IMG/VR virus record: IMGVR_UViG_3300044695_003623
Span: 1 to 47,231 of that record
Direction: 5' to 3' (one strand)
DNA length: 47,231 nt
DNA from: a virus
This document shows, one piece after another, positions 26,606-34,200 of the stretch. The stretch's first letter is position 1. Every line of letters starts with the position of its first letter. Below the pieces are notes generated by a model. The model was not told where the DNA came from. It did not search any database and worked only from the letters and a program-made list of their open reading frames with translations. The position numbers and the translations under genes were made by a program.

Positions 26606-28125
26606 CGCTTGCTCCTATCAATCACCCCGCTAGTCTCAAACTGCTCGCCCCACTCGCCTGACTTGCGGGAGAGAAGTGCGTCGATGATGGGCTGCCAATC
26701 TATGCCGCTGCTGGTGGTTTTCACGTCGTTGTTTTCTCGCGTCACTTCGCCGACTGGCACACGCAATCCTTGGTCGGTGCTGCTCATCCACGGGCGGGCC
26801 ACGCCGCGAACGATGTTGCCCGTGATTGCGGTCGGCTTGCCCAGCATGTACGAGAAGCCCCACTGTGCAGGCTCACCTTCGCGTGCGTCGGCTAGCAGGT
26901 TGTTGCTGACGGTGGCGGAAGTCCAGACTGTCTTCGATTCGTCGGTCGCGTTGTAGGCCATTGGGTGGCCGGTGCCAATGCCGGTGTTGAAGCCCCAGCA
27001 CACGTTTGATTGAATGGTGAAGTCGCCGCCGCGAGCCTGGATTGCTGCACTGCCGGGCAACCCCACCCAGTTGTTCACGACAATGCGGGTTGCGCCCGCC
27101 GTGTGAACAAGGTACATGCCGTGGCAGAATTGGTTGCGGCTGCCGTTGTTGTATAGCACATTGCTGTCGATGAGCGTCATCGTGTCGGCTGACGCGAAGA
27201 TGCCTTGGCTGTGGCTGACGGGGTGGCGTTGGTCGCGGATGATGTTGCGTCGGATGCGGATGGGGCCGGTTCGTTTGTCCATGCCCTGAATGCTCACGCC
27301 GATTGCGCCGCCTACGAGTTCGCAGTCTTCGATGAGAATGTTCTTGGCGTCGCCTTGGATGGCGACGATTGCACCGTGCCCATCGCCCACAAGTCGTAGC
27401 CCGCGCAATTCGACGTACTGCAAGCCTCCGACGATTCGGCACCCGGCTCCCACTGTTGCGGGCAGTCGAAGTGTTGGACGCTCGCCGTTGGGTCCGGGTA
27501 GACCACGGATGATGAGAGGTCGGCCAGGCTTGCCGCCGTAAGCCAAACCATCCATGCCGGGCCAGTTGATCGCCTCAATATAAGCGTCTGCACGCCAAGG
27601 AAGTGTAATGATTCCACCATCAAGAGATACCAGAACGGCGGCGGCGATGGTTGGAAACTCTGGCGTTCCCACGGTTCGCTCCACGCATCCGGCACACACG
27701 ACAGGCGTGAAGCCTCCGTTGGAACACGGCCCACCAGCAAGAACAGCCAACCAGTCTGTAAAGTCTCTGTCATCGGGGAAAACTCCGTCGCCGTTGAAGT
27801 CAATGGTGTCGCACGTCGGGCAATCGGCACCCGCGAGGACGTTCTGGAAGTCGGTCGTGTCTTGGTCTGACGGATAAACCCCGTCGTTGTTGAAGTCGAG
27901 GTCGGTGCATTGGGCGCGGGCAGGTGCGGCCATGAGTACCGCCGCACACGCGATGAGTGCGACAAGCAAGATTGCGACCGAGAGGTGTATGAAACTTTGA
28001 TTGGTTTTCTGTTGCAAGTGATTGATCCTTCGTTCAAGTCCAGCGATTTCGAGCCTCATCGCGCCTTTGTCTTCGGACACGTTGCGGGCGATGTCTCGCG
28101 GTGTTGCTTGTGGGGGGGTGGTCAT
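26602..28125 (-). CDS. Membrane-anchored dockerin-like/parallel beta-helix protein
   Basis: 507 residues. Residues 20-45 form a charged coiled-coil-like helix, and 48-66 a membrane segment ending in Ala-x-Ala. Two calcium-loop repeats of dockerin type follow (DLDFNNDGVYPSDQ and TIDFNGDGVFPDD, about 75-125). From about 150 to 470 repeating strand-turn units with N and G ladders (RRNIIRDQ, VVNNWVGL, NIVRGV) indicate a right-handed beta-helix of the pectate-lyase superfamily. Phage tail spikes use this fold, but the membrane anchor suggests a host-surface or secreted protein. The ATG at 28125 has a GGAAGGAAAGG site. Confidence 0.7.
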   Translation of the reverse strand: MTTPPQATPRDIARNVSEDKGAMRLEIAGLERRINHLQQKTNQSFIHLSVAILLVALIACAAVLMAAPARAQCTDLDFNNDGVYPSDQDTTDFQNVLAGADCPTCDTIDFNGDGVFPDDRDFTDWLAVLAGGPCSNGGFTPVVCAGCVERTVGTPEFPTIAAAVLVSLDGGIITLPWRADAYIEAINWPGMDGLAYGGKPGRPLIIRGLPGPNGERPTLRLPATVGAGCRIVGGLQYVELRGLRLVGDGHGAIVAIQGDAKNILIEDCELVGGAIGVSIQGMDKRTGPIRIRRNIIRDQRHPVSHSQGIFASADTMTLIDSNVLYNNGSRNQFCHGMYLVHTAGATRIVVNNWVGLPGSAAIQARGGDFTIQSNVCWGFNTGIGTGHPMAYNATDESKTVWTSATVSNNLLADAREGEPAQWGFSYMLGKPTAITGNIVRGVARPWMSSTDQGLRVPVGEVTRENNDVKTTSSGIDWQPIIDALLSRKSGEWGEQFETSGVIDRSKR

Positions 28126-28153
28126 GCCTTTCCTTCCTGCCGCGTGGGGCGGC

Positions 28154-28372
28154 TTAGTTACCGTGAATCTTGGCGAACACCGCATCCAGTCCCATCGCGC
28201 GGACCTGCGTGTTCGTCTGAAAGTTGTTGCGAATGCGGAACAACTGGAAGTGCCTGCGCCACCACGAATCTGTGGGCTGGGCGTGACTGGTAAGCCACGT
28301 CGATGGAAGCAGGCGGATTTCGATGTGACCTTGGCGGCGCGGGAAGTGCCAGCGGAGATGAAAGGCGATCAT
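28154..28372 (-). CDS. Hypothetical basic protein, 72 aa
   Basis: Trp/Arg/His-rich (HLRWHFPRRQGHIEIRLLP; DSWWRRHFQLFRIRNNF). The ATG at 28372 overlaps the upstream stop (ATGA), which fixes the frame. No family recognised; strongly basic character would suit nucleic-acid binding. Confidence 0.6.
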   Translation of the reverse strand: MIAFHLRWHFPRRQGHIEIRLLPSTWLTSHAQPTDSWWRRHFQLFRIRNNFQTNTQVRAMGLDAVFAKIHGN

Positions 28373-28860
28373 GTGGTTTCCTTCCCCTCGCGGGCGGCTT
28401 CGGCGGCGGTGATGACGTTGCGTAGACCTGCCTTGCAACGTGCCAACGCTTCGTCGGTGTCCATCGCGTTCTCGGTGTGGTCGAGCGCGTTGTCTGCGAC
28501 CTGCTTGCACTTCTCCACCGTCGCGTTCGCGGCGGCAAGTTGGGCACGCATCTCTGCAAACCTGTCGCTCGCAATCACACACGCTCGAACGCGGTCTGGT
28601 TCGCCTGCGATGGCGCAAAGAACGTCGCCGAAAGTGGCGGCTAGGTTGCCACGCACTTCGGAGCGTTCCCTCACTTCCGCAAGTTCCTCGCGGGCGGCGG
28701 CGAGGTCGCGGGTGAGTAGTGCGATCTGCACGTCGCGGTTGTCTGTGCAGTCGTCGATGATCTTGGCAATGGCGGCTGCCATGCCGGGCTTGCGAACCTC
28801 ATACTCGATGCACAGTGCAACAAGTTCATTGAGTCCGTGTTTGATTGGTTCGTCACTCAC
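28369..28860 (-). CDS. Hypothetical coiled-coil protein, 163 aa
   Basis: A mainly helical acidic protein with a coiled coil near 50-75 (LTRDLAAAREELAEVRERSE) and another near 105-135 (EMRAQLAAANATVEKCKQV). The GTG at 28860 shares bases with the stop of the tiny gene upstream and has GGGAG about ten bases before it. A longer form from TTG 28938 would have no good ribosome site and overlaps two genes. Confidence 0.6.
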   Translation of the reverse strand: MSDEPIKHGLNELVALCIEYEVRKPGMAAAIAKIIDDCTDNRDVQIALLTRDLAAAREELAEVRERSEVRGNLAATFGDVLCAIAGEPDRVRACVIASDRFAEMRAQLAAANATVEKCKQVADNALDHTENAMDTDEALARCKAGLRNVITAAEAAREGKETT

Positions 28861-28910
28861 TTCTTCTTCGCTCCCTTCGTGGGCTGGTGCTTCTTCGCTC
28901 GCTTGCTCAT
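28857..28910 (-). CDS. Tiny basic peptide, 17 aa
   Basis: MSKRAKKHQPTKGAKKK, with ten basic residues counting histidine. Its ATG overlaps the upstream TGA (ATGA), AAAGGA lies just before, and its stop overlaps the next GTG. Short Lys/Arg-rich peptides of this kind occur in many phages. Translation is supported by the junctions only; it could be a leader that couples two genes. Confidence 0.45.
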   Translation of the reverse strand: MSKRAKKHQPTKGAKKK

Positions 28911-29128
28911 GGGGTGTCCTTTCTGAATAGCCAATCAAACAGTCGCATCACCCAACACCTGCGCCGGAGTTCCCAAGTCTCCCGACAGATCGGGCACGGG
29001 AGAAACACGAAGTCGTTACCTTGCAGAATCGCCTTGCGTGAGTGGCACACGGCGCACGCTTGGTCGTGCGAAAACATGCCGGGCGCGATGTGTTCGATGT
29101 TGGGCTTGTGAACGGGCGGGTCGATCAT
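28907..29128 (-). CDS. Small zinc-ribbon-like protein, 73 aa
   Basis: Two Cys pairs (CAVC at about 25-28 and CPIC at about 45-48) with the 16-residue spacing of a treble-clef or zinc ribbon, with His residues nearby. A basic, Trp-rich tail follows. Overlaps its neighbours by four bases at both ends. Function unknown. Confidence 0.65.
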   Translation of the reverse strand: MIDPPVHKPNIEHIAPGMFSHDQACAVCHSRKAILQGNDFVFLPCPICRETWELRRRCWVMRLFDWLFRKDTP

Positions 29129-29481
29129 TGCTGCTTCCTCGCTTCCTCAATCTCCCCCTCGCTCACGCCGCACGCGCGGAGGGCGGCGAGGCAGATGGCG
29201 AGTTCCTTCGTCTTCTCGGTCGCGGTGAGAAAGCCGCTGATCGTCACCGTGTACGACTCGCCACCCTTGGCAATCTCGTAGTCGTTGAACTGGTCGGCGA
29301 CACGCATCGCGTCGGCAATGGACGTAGCGGGCATGAAACACTCACACCGATTGAGACCCGCGTCGTCGCCGTAGTACGCGGCATGGTTGCGGACGTAGAA
29401 GCCTTTGGGTACGGGGTCGATGGTGTCAATGACCTTCGCCCCCATCACCCTCACCGCCACCAACTCACTCAGCTTGCTCAC
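29125..29481 (-). CDS. Hypothetical protein, 118 aa
   Basis: Mixed alpha/beta sequence (VRNHAAYYGDDAGLNRCECFMPATS). GTG start at 29481 with GGAGG upstream. ATGA-type coupling to the zinc-ribbon gene. No known family recognised. Confidence 0.6.
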   Translation of the reverse strand: MSKLSELVAVRVMGAKVIDTIDPVPKGFYVRNHAAYYGDDAGLNRCECFMPATSIADAMRVADQFNDYEIAKGGESYTVTISGFLTATEKTKELAICLAALRACGVSEGEIEEARKQQ

Positions 29482-29731
29482 GGGAGCCTCCTTGCTTGTT
29501 CGCCGCGTCGGTTGGCTTCACTTCAATGCGAATGTCGTGGGTGTCCACGAACCACACGGCGGCGGCAAACGATGCCGCGAAACCGAATATGGCTACAAGT
29601 GCCCACATCGTCTTGCGAAAGTCGTGGTCGCTGTCTTGCTGCGGCGGCTCGTTTGGCGGCTCTCCGTTAGCGGCGATGTATCGAAGTCGCTTCATCGTCT
29701 CGTTCCACCATGCGTTACTTGGTCCGAACAT
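29465..29731 (-). CDS. Small single-pass membrane protein, 88 aa
   Basis: A basic, Pro-rich N-terminus (about 1-38), one membrane segment (MWALVAIFGFAASFAAAVWFV, about 42-62) and a polar C-terminus. AAGGAG precedes the ATG at 29731. It overlaps its neighbours slightly at each end. Possible role in host takeover or exclusion; nothing specific seen. Confidence 0.6.
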   Translation of the reverse strand: MFGPSNAWWNETMKRLRYIAANGEPPNEPPQQDSDHDFRKTMWALVAIFGFAASFAAAVWFVDTHDIRIEVKPTDAANKQGGSREQAE

Positions 29732-29975
29732 CCTGCTTCTCCTTGTTCCTTTCGAGCCACGCGCGGCCTGCGGGGGTGATGGTGAAACGAAGTGAGTTGT
29801 TCCACACTGGTTCAATCAGTTCCGCGAGATGCAATTCGTCGATGATCGCCTGCGCGTCGTCGTAGACCATGCCGTATTGACGCTGGATGTAACTGGTGCC
29901 GATTGGTTCCTCGCGGTCAAGCCAGAACGCGAGCGACCTGCCAGCCTTCACCGTCAACCTCACCTCGCCGCTCAT
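29715..29975 (-). CDS. Winged-helix protein resembling the FtsK gamma domain, 86 aa
   Basis: RSLAFWLDREEPIGTSYIQR followed by YGMVYDDAQAIIDELHLAELIE matches the winged-helix pattern (ls.S.LQR.F.igYnrA.rivD.LE..Gli) of FtsK gamma domains and related DNA-binding proteins. It is coupled to the nuclease gene upstream (ATGA). It could be a DNA-binding regulator; role otherwise unknown. Confidence 0.55.
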   Translation of the reverse strand: MSGEVRLTVKAGRSLAFWLDREEPIGTSYIQRQYGMVYDDAQAIIDELHLAELIEPVWNNSLRFTITPAGRAWLERNKEKQDVRTK

Positions 29976-30376
29976 GCTGCCTCCGTTGGCTTCAACTTCT
30001 TGCCGAGTTCGTTCGCACGCAGTAGCGTGTCCTGCATGTCGTGCTGGCGGTACACGATGACGCGCACGCCCATGTGTTGGTCCTCTGCCATCAACTTCCA
30101 TTGCTCGCGGCTACGGCGGAAGGCGACGATTGGCGTCTTCTTCCCGTCTGCGTCGTCGCGTGCCTGCTTCCAAGCCGCTTCGAGGTACGCGCTGCCGATG
30201 ATGGCCTGTTGTGAAAACTTCACTTCGAGGTGGACGTGTGGAAGTTGCTCACAGATAACGTCGGGCGAGTCGCCGCCGCCAGCGAATTGCTGCCCGCGCC
30301 GTGCCTCAAAGCCCATGTCGCGCAGGAAGTCGCGGAAGTCGCGCTCGCCGCGTTTGCCCTTTTCGCGTGAGTTCAT
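29972..30376 (-). CDS. PD-(D/E)XK nuclease, Holliday-junction-resolvase-like
   Basis: 134 residues. Opens EKGKRGERDFRDFLRDMGF, with the catalytic-helix Glu 11, then SPDVI (Asp 39) and LEVKFS (Glu 51, Lys 53). This is the E...D...ExK order of the PD-(D/E)XK fold seen in Hjc-like resolvases. Expected role is cleavage of branched DNA during recombination or packaging. It belongs to the early operon with ATGA junctions. Confidence 0.75.
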   Translation of the reverse strand: MNSREKGKRGERDFRDFLRDMGFEARRGQQFAGGGDSPDVICEQLPHVHLEVKFSQQAIIGSAYLEAAWKQARDDADGKKTPIVAFRRSREQWKLMAEDQHMGVRVIVYRQHDMQDTLLRANELGKKLKPTEAA

Positions 30377-30753
30377 GTCACCCCCGCGATGGTGATGCGG
30401 CGGTATGGAGAACGCCCAGCGGCAATCTCCGCTTCGACGTGCTTGTGGCTCTCACTGTTACCGACGCACCGCCAGATAGTGCCGTTGTCGTGCATGTAGT
30501 CCACGGCGATGACCGTTTGCGGTTGCCTCTCCTCCGCGACCTCCGCCCACTCGCCGCCTAGTCCGGTGATGACCGCCTTTGCAAACAGCGTGTAGACGCG
30601 GTGCCAATTCCCATCCAACCCATCGACCCACGAAAACGCTTCCACGTAGGTAGAAGCAACCGGGCGGTGCTTGGTGCCGCGAATCTGATGCAGCACGCCG
30701 TACTTGTTGACCGCCCACGTATCTTTACTCATCACCTCAACTCGCTTGCTCAT
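30373..30753 (-). CDS. Hypothetical protein, 126 aa
   Basis: Soluble alpha/beta sequence with several Trp and His (VNKYGVLHQIRGTKHRPVAS). The ATG at 30753 has GGAGG six bases upstream. It overlaps the stop of the basic protein upstream by 17 bp. No family recognised. Confidence 0.55.
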   Translation of the reverse strand: MSKRVEVMSKDTWAVNKYGVLHQIRGTKHRPVASTYVEAFSWVDGLDGNWHRVYTLFAKAVITGLGGEWAEVAEERQPQTVIAVDYMHDNGTIWRCVGNSESHKHVEAEIAAGRSPYRRITIAGVT

Positions 30754-30970
30754 GTGTGCCTCCGTGCTTGTGTGCTTGTGAATCCCACTCACGCCTCATC
30801 TGCCGGGCGTATGACTTCACGCCCTTCTTTGTGTCTCGCCAGTCCCGCCGTTGCTTTGGTGTCGGCCTCGCGCCGTGTGGGAACGGATACGGGTTGCCAC
30901 GCTGCTCCCGCGTCCGCTTCGCCCTCGACCTCGGCACGCCTGCGGGGGTGGCTCTCGTTGTTCGGGTCAT
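30737..30970 (-). CDS. Small strongly basic protein, 77 aa
   Basis: Arg/Lys/Thr-rich (MTRTTRATPAGVPRSRAKRT; KQRRDWRDTKKGVKSYARQM). Likely to bind nucleic acids or be disordered. GGAG lies eight bases before the ATG at 30970, which overlaps the stop of the HTH gene (ATGA). Confidence 0.55.
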   Translation of the reverse strand: MTRTTRATPAGVPRSRAKRTREQRGNPYPFPHGARPTPKQRRDWRDTKKGVKSYARQMRREWDSQAHKHGGTHEQAS

Positions 30971-31260
30971 GTGTTCTTCTCCATGTAGTAAACCGCGTGC
31001 TGCTTCTCGCCGTCGTTCTTGATTACGTGCCCGTCCTGCCGCAACTCGTAGATTCGCGCCGCCAGCCGCCAGCACTGGCACAACGCAACCGCGTCGATGG
31101 GCGTGAGTCGCCGCCCGCTTTGCAACGCAGCGAGGATGATGTCGTTTTGAGACTGGGGTTCCTTGCTCGTCGCCGTGCCGTTGTGCGGGGCAACCGTCAA
31201 TGATTCCTTGACAGTTGCCGCGAACAGCGGGCCGAGGTTGGGGGGTGGGGTGTGCTTCAC
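30967..31260 (-). CDS. Winged helix-turn-helix protein (HTH_39-like), 97 aa
   Basis: The C-terminal half reads SQNDIILAALQSGRRLTPID, then LCQCWRLAARIYELRQDGHVI, the typical pattern of a small phage HTH family (I...L..G..it...A....g..rLaaRI.eLr..Gh.I). The GTG start at 31260 has GGAGG upstream and overlaps the preceding stop (GTGA). Likely a phage DNA-binding regulator. Confidence 0.7.
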   Translation of the reverse strand: MKHTPPPNLGPLFAATVKESLTVAPHNGTATSKEPQSQNDIILAALQSGRRLTPIDAVALCQCWRLAARIYELRQDGHVIKNDGEKQHAVYYMEKNT

Positions 31261-31754
31261 GCTGCCTCCTTCGCCCAGTCGGGCCGGGGGTGGGTGGCGA
31301 TGCCGTGGGCGTCGCAGTAGTTCAACAACCGAATCGCAATCTGCTGGGCTGCCGCGTGGTGTTCGATGCGCTTTAGGCCAAACGAAACCATGTGGTGCGA
31401 AGTGTGACCAAACGGCTTGGTCGTCGCTGTCGCGTCGGCCACTTCGTTTAGTGACGGTTTGACGGGCCACACAATCGCCTTGTAAAGCATCCACTGAATC
31501 GCCGTCCGGTACGCTGATGCTGTGCCCTGCCTGCGGCAAGTGCGAACCCAAAGCGGGTCAACGCCAACCACTTCGCAAAACTGCACGGCCATGAGGTGCA
31601 TCGGGCTGTTCTGCAAGGCAAGCCGCTCAATCACGGCGCGGTAAGCAGCCGCGCTTGTGTCGGTCACTCGCTCGTACTGTTCTGGCGTGAGCGACTTGAG
31701 GCCAAGCCCCTTGATAATCGCGTCGCGTACAAAATGCTCTATCCGCTTGCTCAT
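31257..31754 (-). CDS. Protein with DnaA domain IV-like DNA-binding region, 165 aa
   Basis: The C-terminal part (WMLYKAIVWPVKPSLNEVAD followed by GHTSHHMVSFGLKRIEHHAA) resembles the helix-turn-helix signature of DnaA domain IV, in which HTTV is followed by a helix ending KIE. It could bind the phage origin. The N-terminus is unknown. It is coupled to the replication organiser (ATGA). The likeness is moderate. Confidence 0.45.
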   Translation of the reverse strand: MSKRIEHFVRDAIIKGLGLKSLTPEQYERVTDTSAAAYRAVIERLALQNSPMHLMAVQFCEVVGVDPLWVRTCRRQGTASAYRTAIQWMLYKAIVWPVKPSLNEVADATATTKPFGHTSHHMVSFGLKRIEHHAAAQQIAIRLLNYCDAHGIATHPRPDWAKEAA

Positions 31755-32587
31755 GCTGCACCTTCCATCTTGCTCAACTCGTTTTCGATCATCCTGCGGG
31801 CTGCCCCGCTCGCCGTTTCCAGCCTTGCCCGCAAACGCTGTTTCTCTGCCTCAGGATCGACGGGGGGCGCGGGGGCACTCTCATGCGGGCGCGGAGCCGT
31901 AACGGGCTTAGGCTGGGCGGGATTCGCCGCAATCTCGCGAAGTCTGTTCACGAGTGCGCCGGTTCCGCCTTTGTTGGTCGCAATCTTCGACGCCTCTGCC
32001 CGAACGGTCGAAGGCTGAATGGCGGTCTTCGCCAACTCGTCAAGGGTCTTCCCGACGATGCCTGCGTCCGTCAGTGCCTTCCTCAGCAGGGGATTCTCAA
32101 CAACAACAACAACACGGTCTTCGCTTTGTTGTTGTTGTTGGTCTTGTTTGTTTGTTTGTTTGTTTGTATCGGGTATGTCTCCCGCCATCTCCCGGCATCT
32201 CCCGGCATCTCCCGTTTTCTGTTCGGCAACTACCAACCATCCGCACCGGATAAGCCGCGCCCACGAGTCTTTCGTGAACGCGAGGTATTCGATTGCTTCC
32301 GGGCTGGTGCTGTCGTCGTGAAGCCCAAACCGATCCGCGTAACGCTCCGGCGTCCACGGCCCCTTGTCGTCTTCAAGCAGGCCACGCTCAGGGCAACGCG
32401 CGGCCAACTGCACGAGAACGCCGAACACGCCGATAGCGGCAGTGCCTTGCGTAGTGCGAGACAACTTGACGAACGCGGTCGAATCTTGGCGGCAAGGAAA
32501 CTGCACCCATTTAAGTGCGCCTTTGATCTTCCGAGAATCGTGATTCTCGAAAGTCTCGTGCCAGTCTTTGATCCGATACGTCGTCAT
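31751..32587 (-). CDS. Replisome organiser / helicase-loader-like protein with simple-sequence repeats
   Basis: 278 residues. The N-terminal winged-helix-like part (KWVQFPC, FGVLVQLAARCPERGLLED, then WARLIRCGWLVV) matches the layout of phage replisome organiser N-domains. The linker holds QTNKQ and Q5 tracts and a V5 run, encoded by TTTG, GTT/CAA and 10-base repeats at about 32099-32214. ATG 32587 follows AAGGAAG. The longer open frame upstream lies in non-coding repeats and is not used. Confidence 0.6.
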   Translation of the reverse strand: MTTYRIKDWHETFENHDSRKIKGALKWVQFPCRQDSTAFVKLSRTTQGTAAIGVFGVLVQLAARCPERGLLEDDKGPWTPERYADRFGLHDDSTSPEAIEYLAFTKDSWARLIRCGWLVVAEQKTGDAGRCREMAGDIPDTNKQTNKQDQQQQQSEDRVVVVVENPLLRKALTDAGIVGKTLDELAKTAIQPSTVRAEASKIATNKGGTGALVNRLREIAANPAQPKPVTAPRPHESAPAPPVDPEAEKQRLRARLETASGAARRMIENELSKMEGAA

Positions 32588-33073
32588 GCGTGTTCTTCCT
32601 TGAACCGTCAACCATCCAAATCCCCGCACTTCGCCGCTAGGCTGGTGGGGGTGAAACTTGTCCCGGCTGGCCTCGCCGCGACGTACCCTCCCACTTCTGC
32701 AATCCAACCCGCGCCGTTTCCGGCGTTGGTTGGGTGACGATGCCAGACGCGGCCTGTCGTCGCCCCTCCAGCCCAGTCCCATCCACAACAGCAAACCTCC
32801 GCCAGCGTTTTCACGCGGGCGGAATTTCCACGCCGGATCGCATCTCGCCAAAACCCTGCGTGCCGTGTCTGCAAACCACCAAACGCCCGTCTCCGAACGC
32901 TGGTGTGGTGACAGTCCCGTCCTCGCCGCACCAAGCCCGACCCGTCCAGACCTAACCGAAACCCGCCCCACGCTTCCTTACCCGCAAACCTCCCCGCGCC
33001 CGTTTCCGTTCGCGGGTGGTAGACCAGAGCATTCCGGCCCTGACCAATCCGTTCCAGACCCCAACCGCTACCT
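32588..33073 (-). repeat. 486-bp non-coding stretch of hairpins followed by GGTTTGC boxes
   Basis: No convincing gene, although stop codons are rare because of the base composition. On the minus strand at least four units show a GC hairpin followed by GGTTTGCNG or GGATTGCAG. The hairpins are at 32993-33016, 32877-32905, 32798-32823 and 32704-32729; the boxes are at 32981-32991, 32869-32877, 32789-32797 and 32697-32705. Two hairpins carry GAAA loops. The same units occur at 34.2-34.5 kb. Confidence 0.65.
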
Positions 33074-33499
33074 TCACGCCGCCGCTTGCTTCGCCGCATC
33101 CACGGCTGCCGCAAGCGGTCCTGCGATTTCTTCCAGTTCCGCGTACCGCTCGTGCGCACTTTCCAACTCACGCGCCGCCATCATCGCAAGCCGACGCCGC
33201 TTCTCCGCATCGCTCATCACAATCGCGGTGTGCGTGTACGAATTGCTCGTGCCACGGTCCTCCGTCAGCGATACAAACATGCGCCGGACCTTGCCTGTGT
33301 CGTCCTGATACTTCACGGTCGCAAGCACCATGCGGGCTTGGTGAAGGCGGTACTCGGTCGCGGCCTTCGTCTCGTCCCACTCAAACCGCGCGTGCAGTGC
33401 GGTGTTCGTGTCGCGGGCGAAGTCAACCACGATCTGCGGTGACAAGTTCCCGCCGTGCAATTCCGAAAGTGCTTGCAGTTCTTCCTTGACAGTCTTCAT
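33074..33499 (-). CDS. Conserved phage-type protein of unknown function, 141 aa
   Basis: Opens LQALSELHGGNLSPQIVVDF and LHARFEWDETKAATEYRL, a pattern I recognise from many phage proteins of unknown function, then a C-terminal coiled coil (KRRRLAMMAARELESAHERY). GGGAG is placed before the ATG at 33499, whose first base is the last base of the preceding stop. Probably a recombination or replication accessory given its neighbours. Confidence 0.7.
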   Translation of the reverse strand: MKTVKEELQALSELHGGNLSPQIVVDFARDTNTALHARFEWDETKAATEYRLHQARMVLATVKYQDDTGKVRRMFVSLTEDRGTSNSYTHTAIVMSDAEKRRRLAMMAARELESAHERYAELEEIAGPLAAAVDAAKQAAA

Positions 33500-34200
33500 C
33501 ACTTGGCTCCCTTATTGAGTGAACTCTCAACCGTTTCGATCTTCGCGGTGGTGTCGATCTCGAATTGGCCCCAGTCGCACCCGCACGAGTTGGGCGAGAA
33601 ACTGCGGCCTTCGTGGATGCCGATGAATGAGCCGACGCGGGCGAGTAGGTTCACAATGTCCGCCGTGCTGTACTTGTCCTGCGGGAAGCGGATGCGAACC
33701 TTGGCCTTCCAGCCTGTGTCGAATTGCGTGCGGACGCGAATGTCAACTACGCCCGTGTCGTTCCGCACAATGTCCTCGCGATTCTTCGGCCCGCCGTTCT
33801 TTGTGGGCGTGATGAACACGAGCGGCGCATCGTCGTCCTTGTCGAAACCGTCAGCACGCACGAGAAGCCCGCTGCTTTTCATGTCGGTCATTGCAAGGCC
33901 AGCGTCCTTCGCGGCCCGCACCATCGCGGCTTTGATCCCGCCAGCGTGGATGCCGTACTTTCCGTCGGCGGTGACTCGCATCGACTCCTCGAACAGCCGA
34001 TCAAAGTTCTTTGGCTCCTTCGCCGTGCGAGTCTTCTTTGCAGCCGAACCCATCGCGTGGTTCGCTCGCAACGTCTCGCGGGCTGTCTTGCCGAACTTGT
34101 TGACGACAAGTTGCGTCGTCCCGATGATCGGGATAGTGACGGTTGCCAGTCGTGGCGGGGTGATGATGATTTCTTGCTTTTCCATTGTCGCCGTAGCCAT
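33499..34200 (-). CDS. Conserved phage protein of unknown function, early recombination module, 233 aa
   Basis: Strand-rich opening (ATVTIPIIGTTQLVVNKF), a conserved middle (GIHAGGIKAAMVRAAKDAGLA) and C-terminal R-x-G-like features (NLLARVGSFIGIHEGRSFSPN). This pattern recurs in many uncultured-phage proteins and has an outline like ferredoxin-fold RAMP/Cas7 proteins, but I cannot confirm homology. AAAGGAG lies eight bases before ATG 34200. The gene is 60-fold rich in Lys compared with the structural proteins only in impression; no measurement was made. Confidence 0.6.
   Translation of the reverse strand: MATATMEKQEIIITPPRLATVTIPIIGTTQLVVNKFGKTARETLRANHAMGSAAKKTRTAKEPKNFDRLFEESMRVTADGKYGIHAGGIKAAMVRAAKDAGLAMTDMKSSGLLVRADGFDKDDDAPLVFITPTKNGGPKNREDIVRNDTGVVDIRVRTQFDTGWKAKVRIRFPQDKYSTADIVNLLARVGSFIGIHEGRSFSPNSCGCDWGQFEIDTTAKIETVESSLNKGAK

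Noticed and set aside
31883-32737. Long plus-strand open frame opposite the replication gene
   Set aside because: Antisense to a gene with a ribosome site and coupled ends; stop codons are rare there because of composition.
32608-33171. A 187-codon open frame on the minus strand covering the gap at 32.6-33.07 kb
   Set aside because: Codon use is random-looking (Arg/Gly/Trp-rich), it overlaps the well-supported 33074 gene, and the region is explained by repeated hairpin units.
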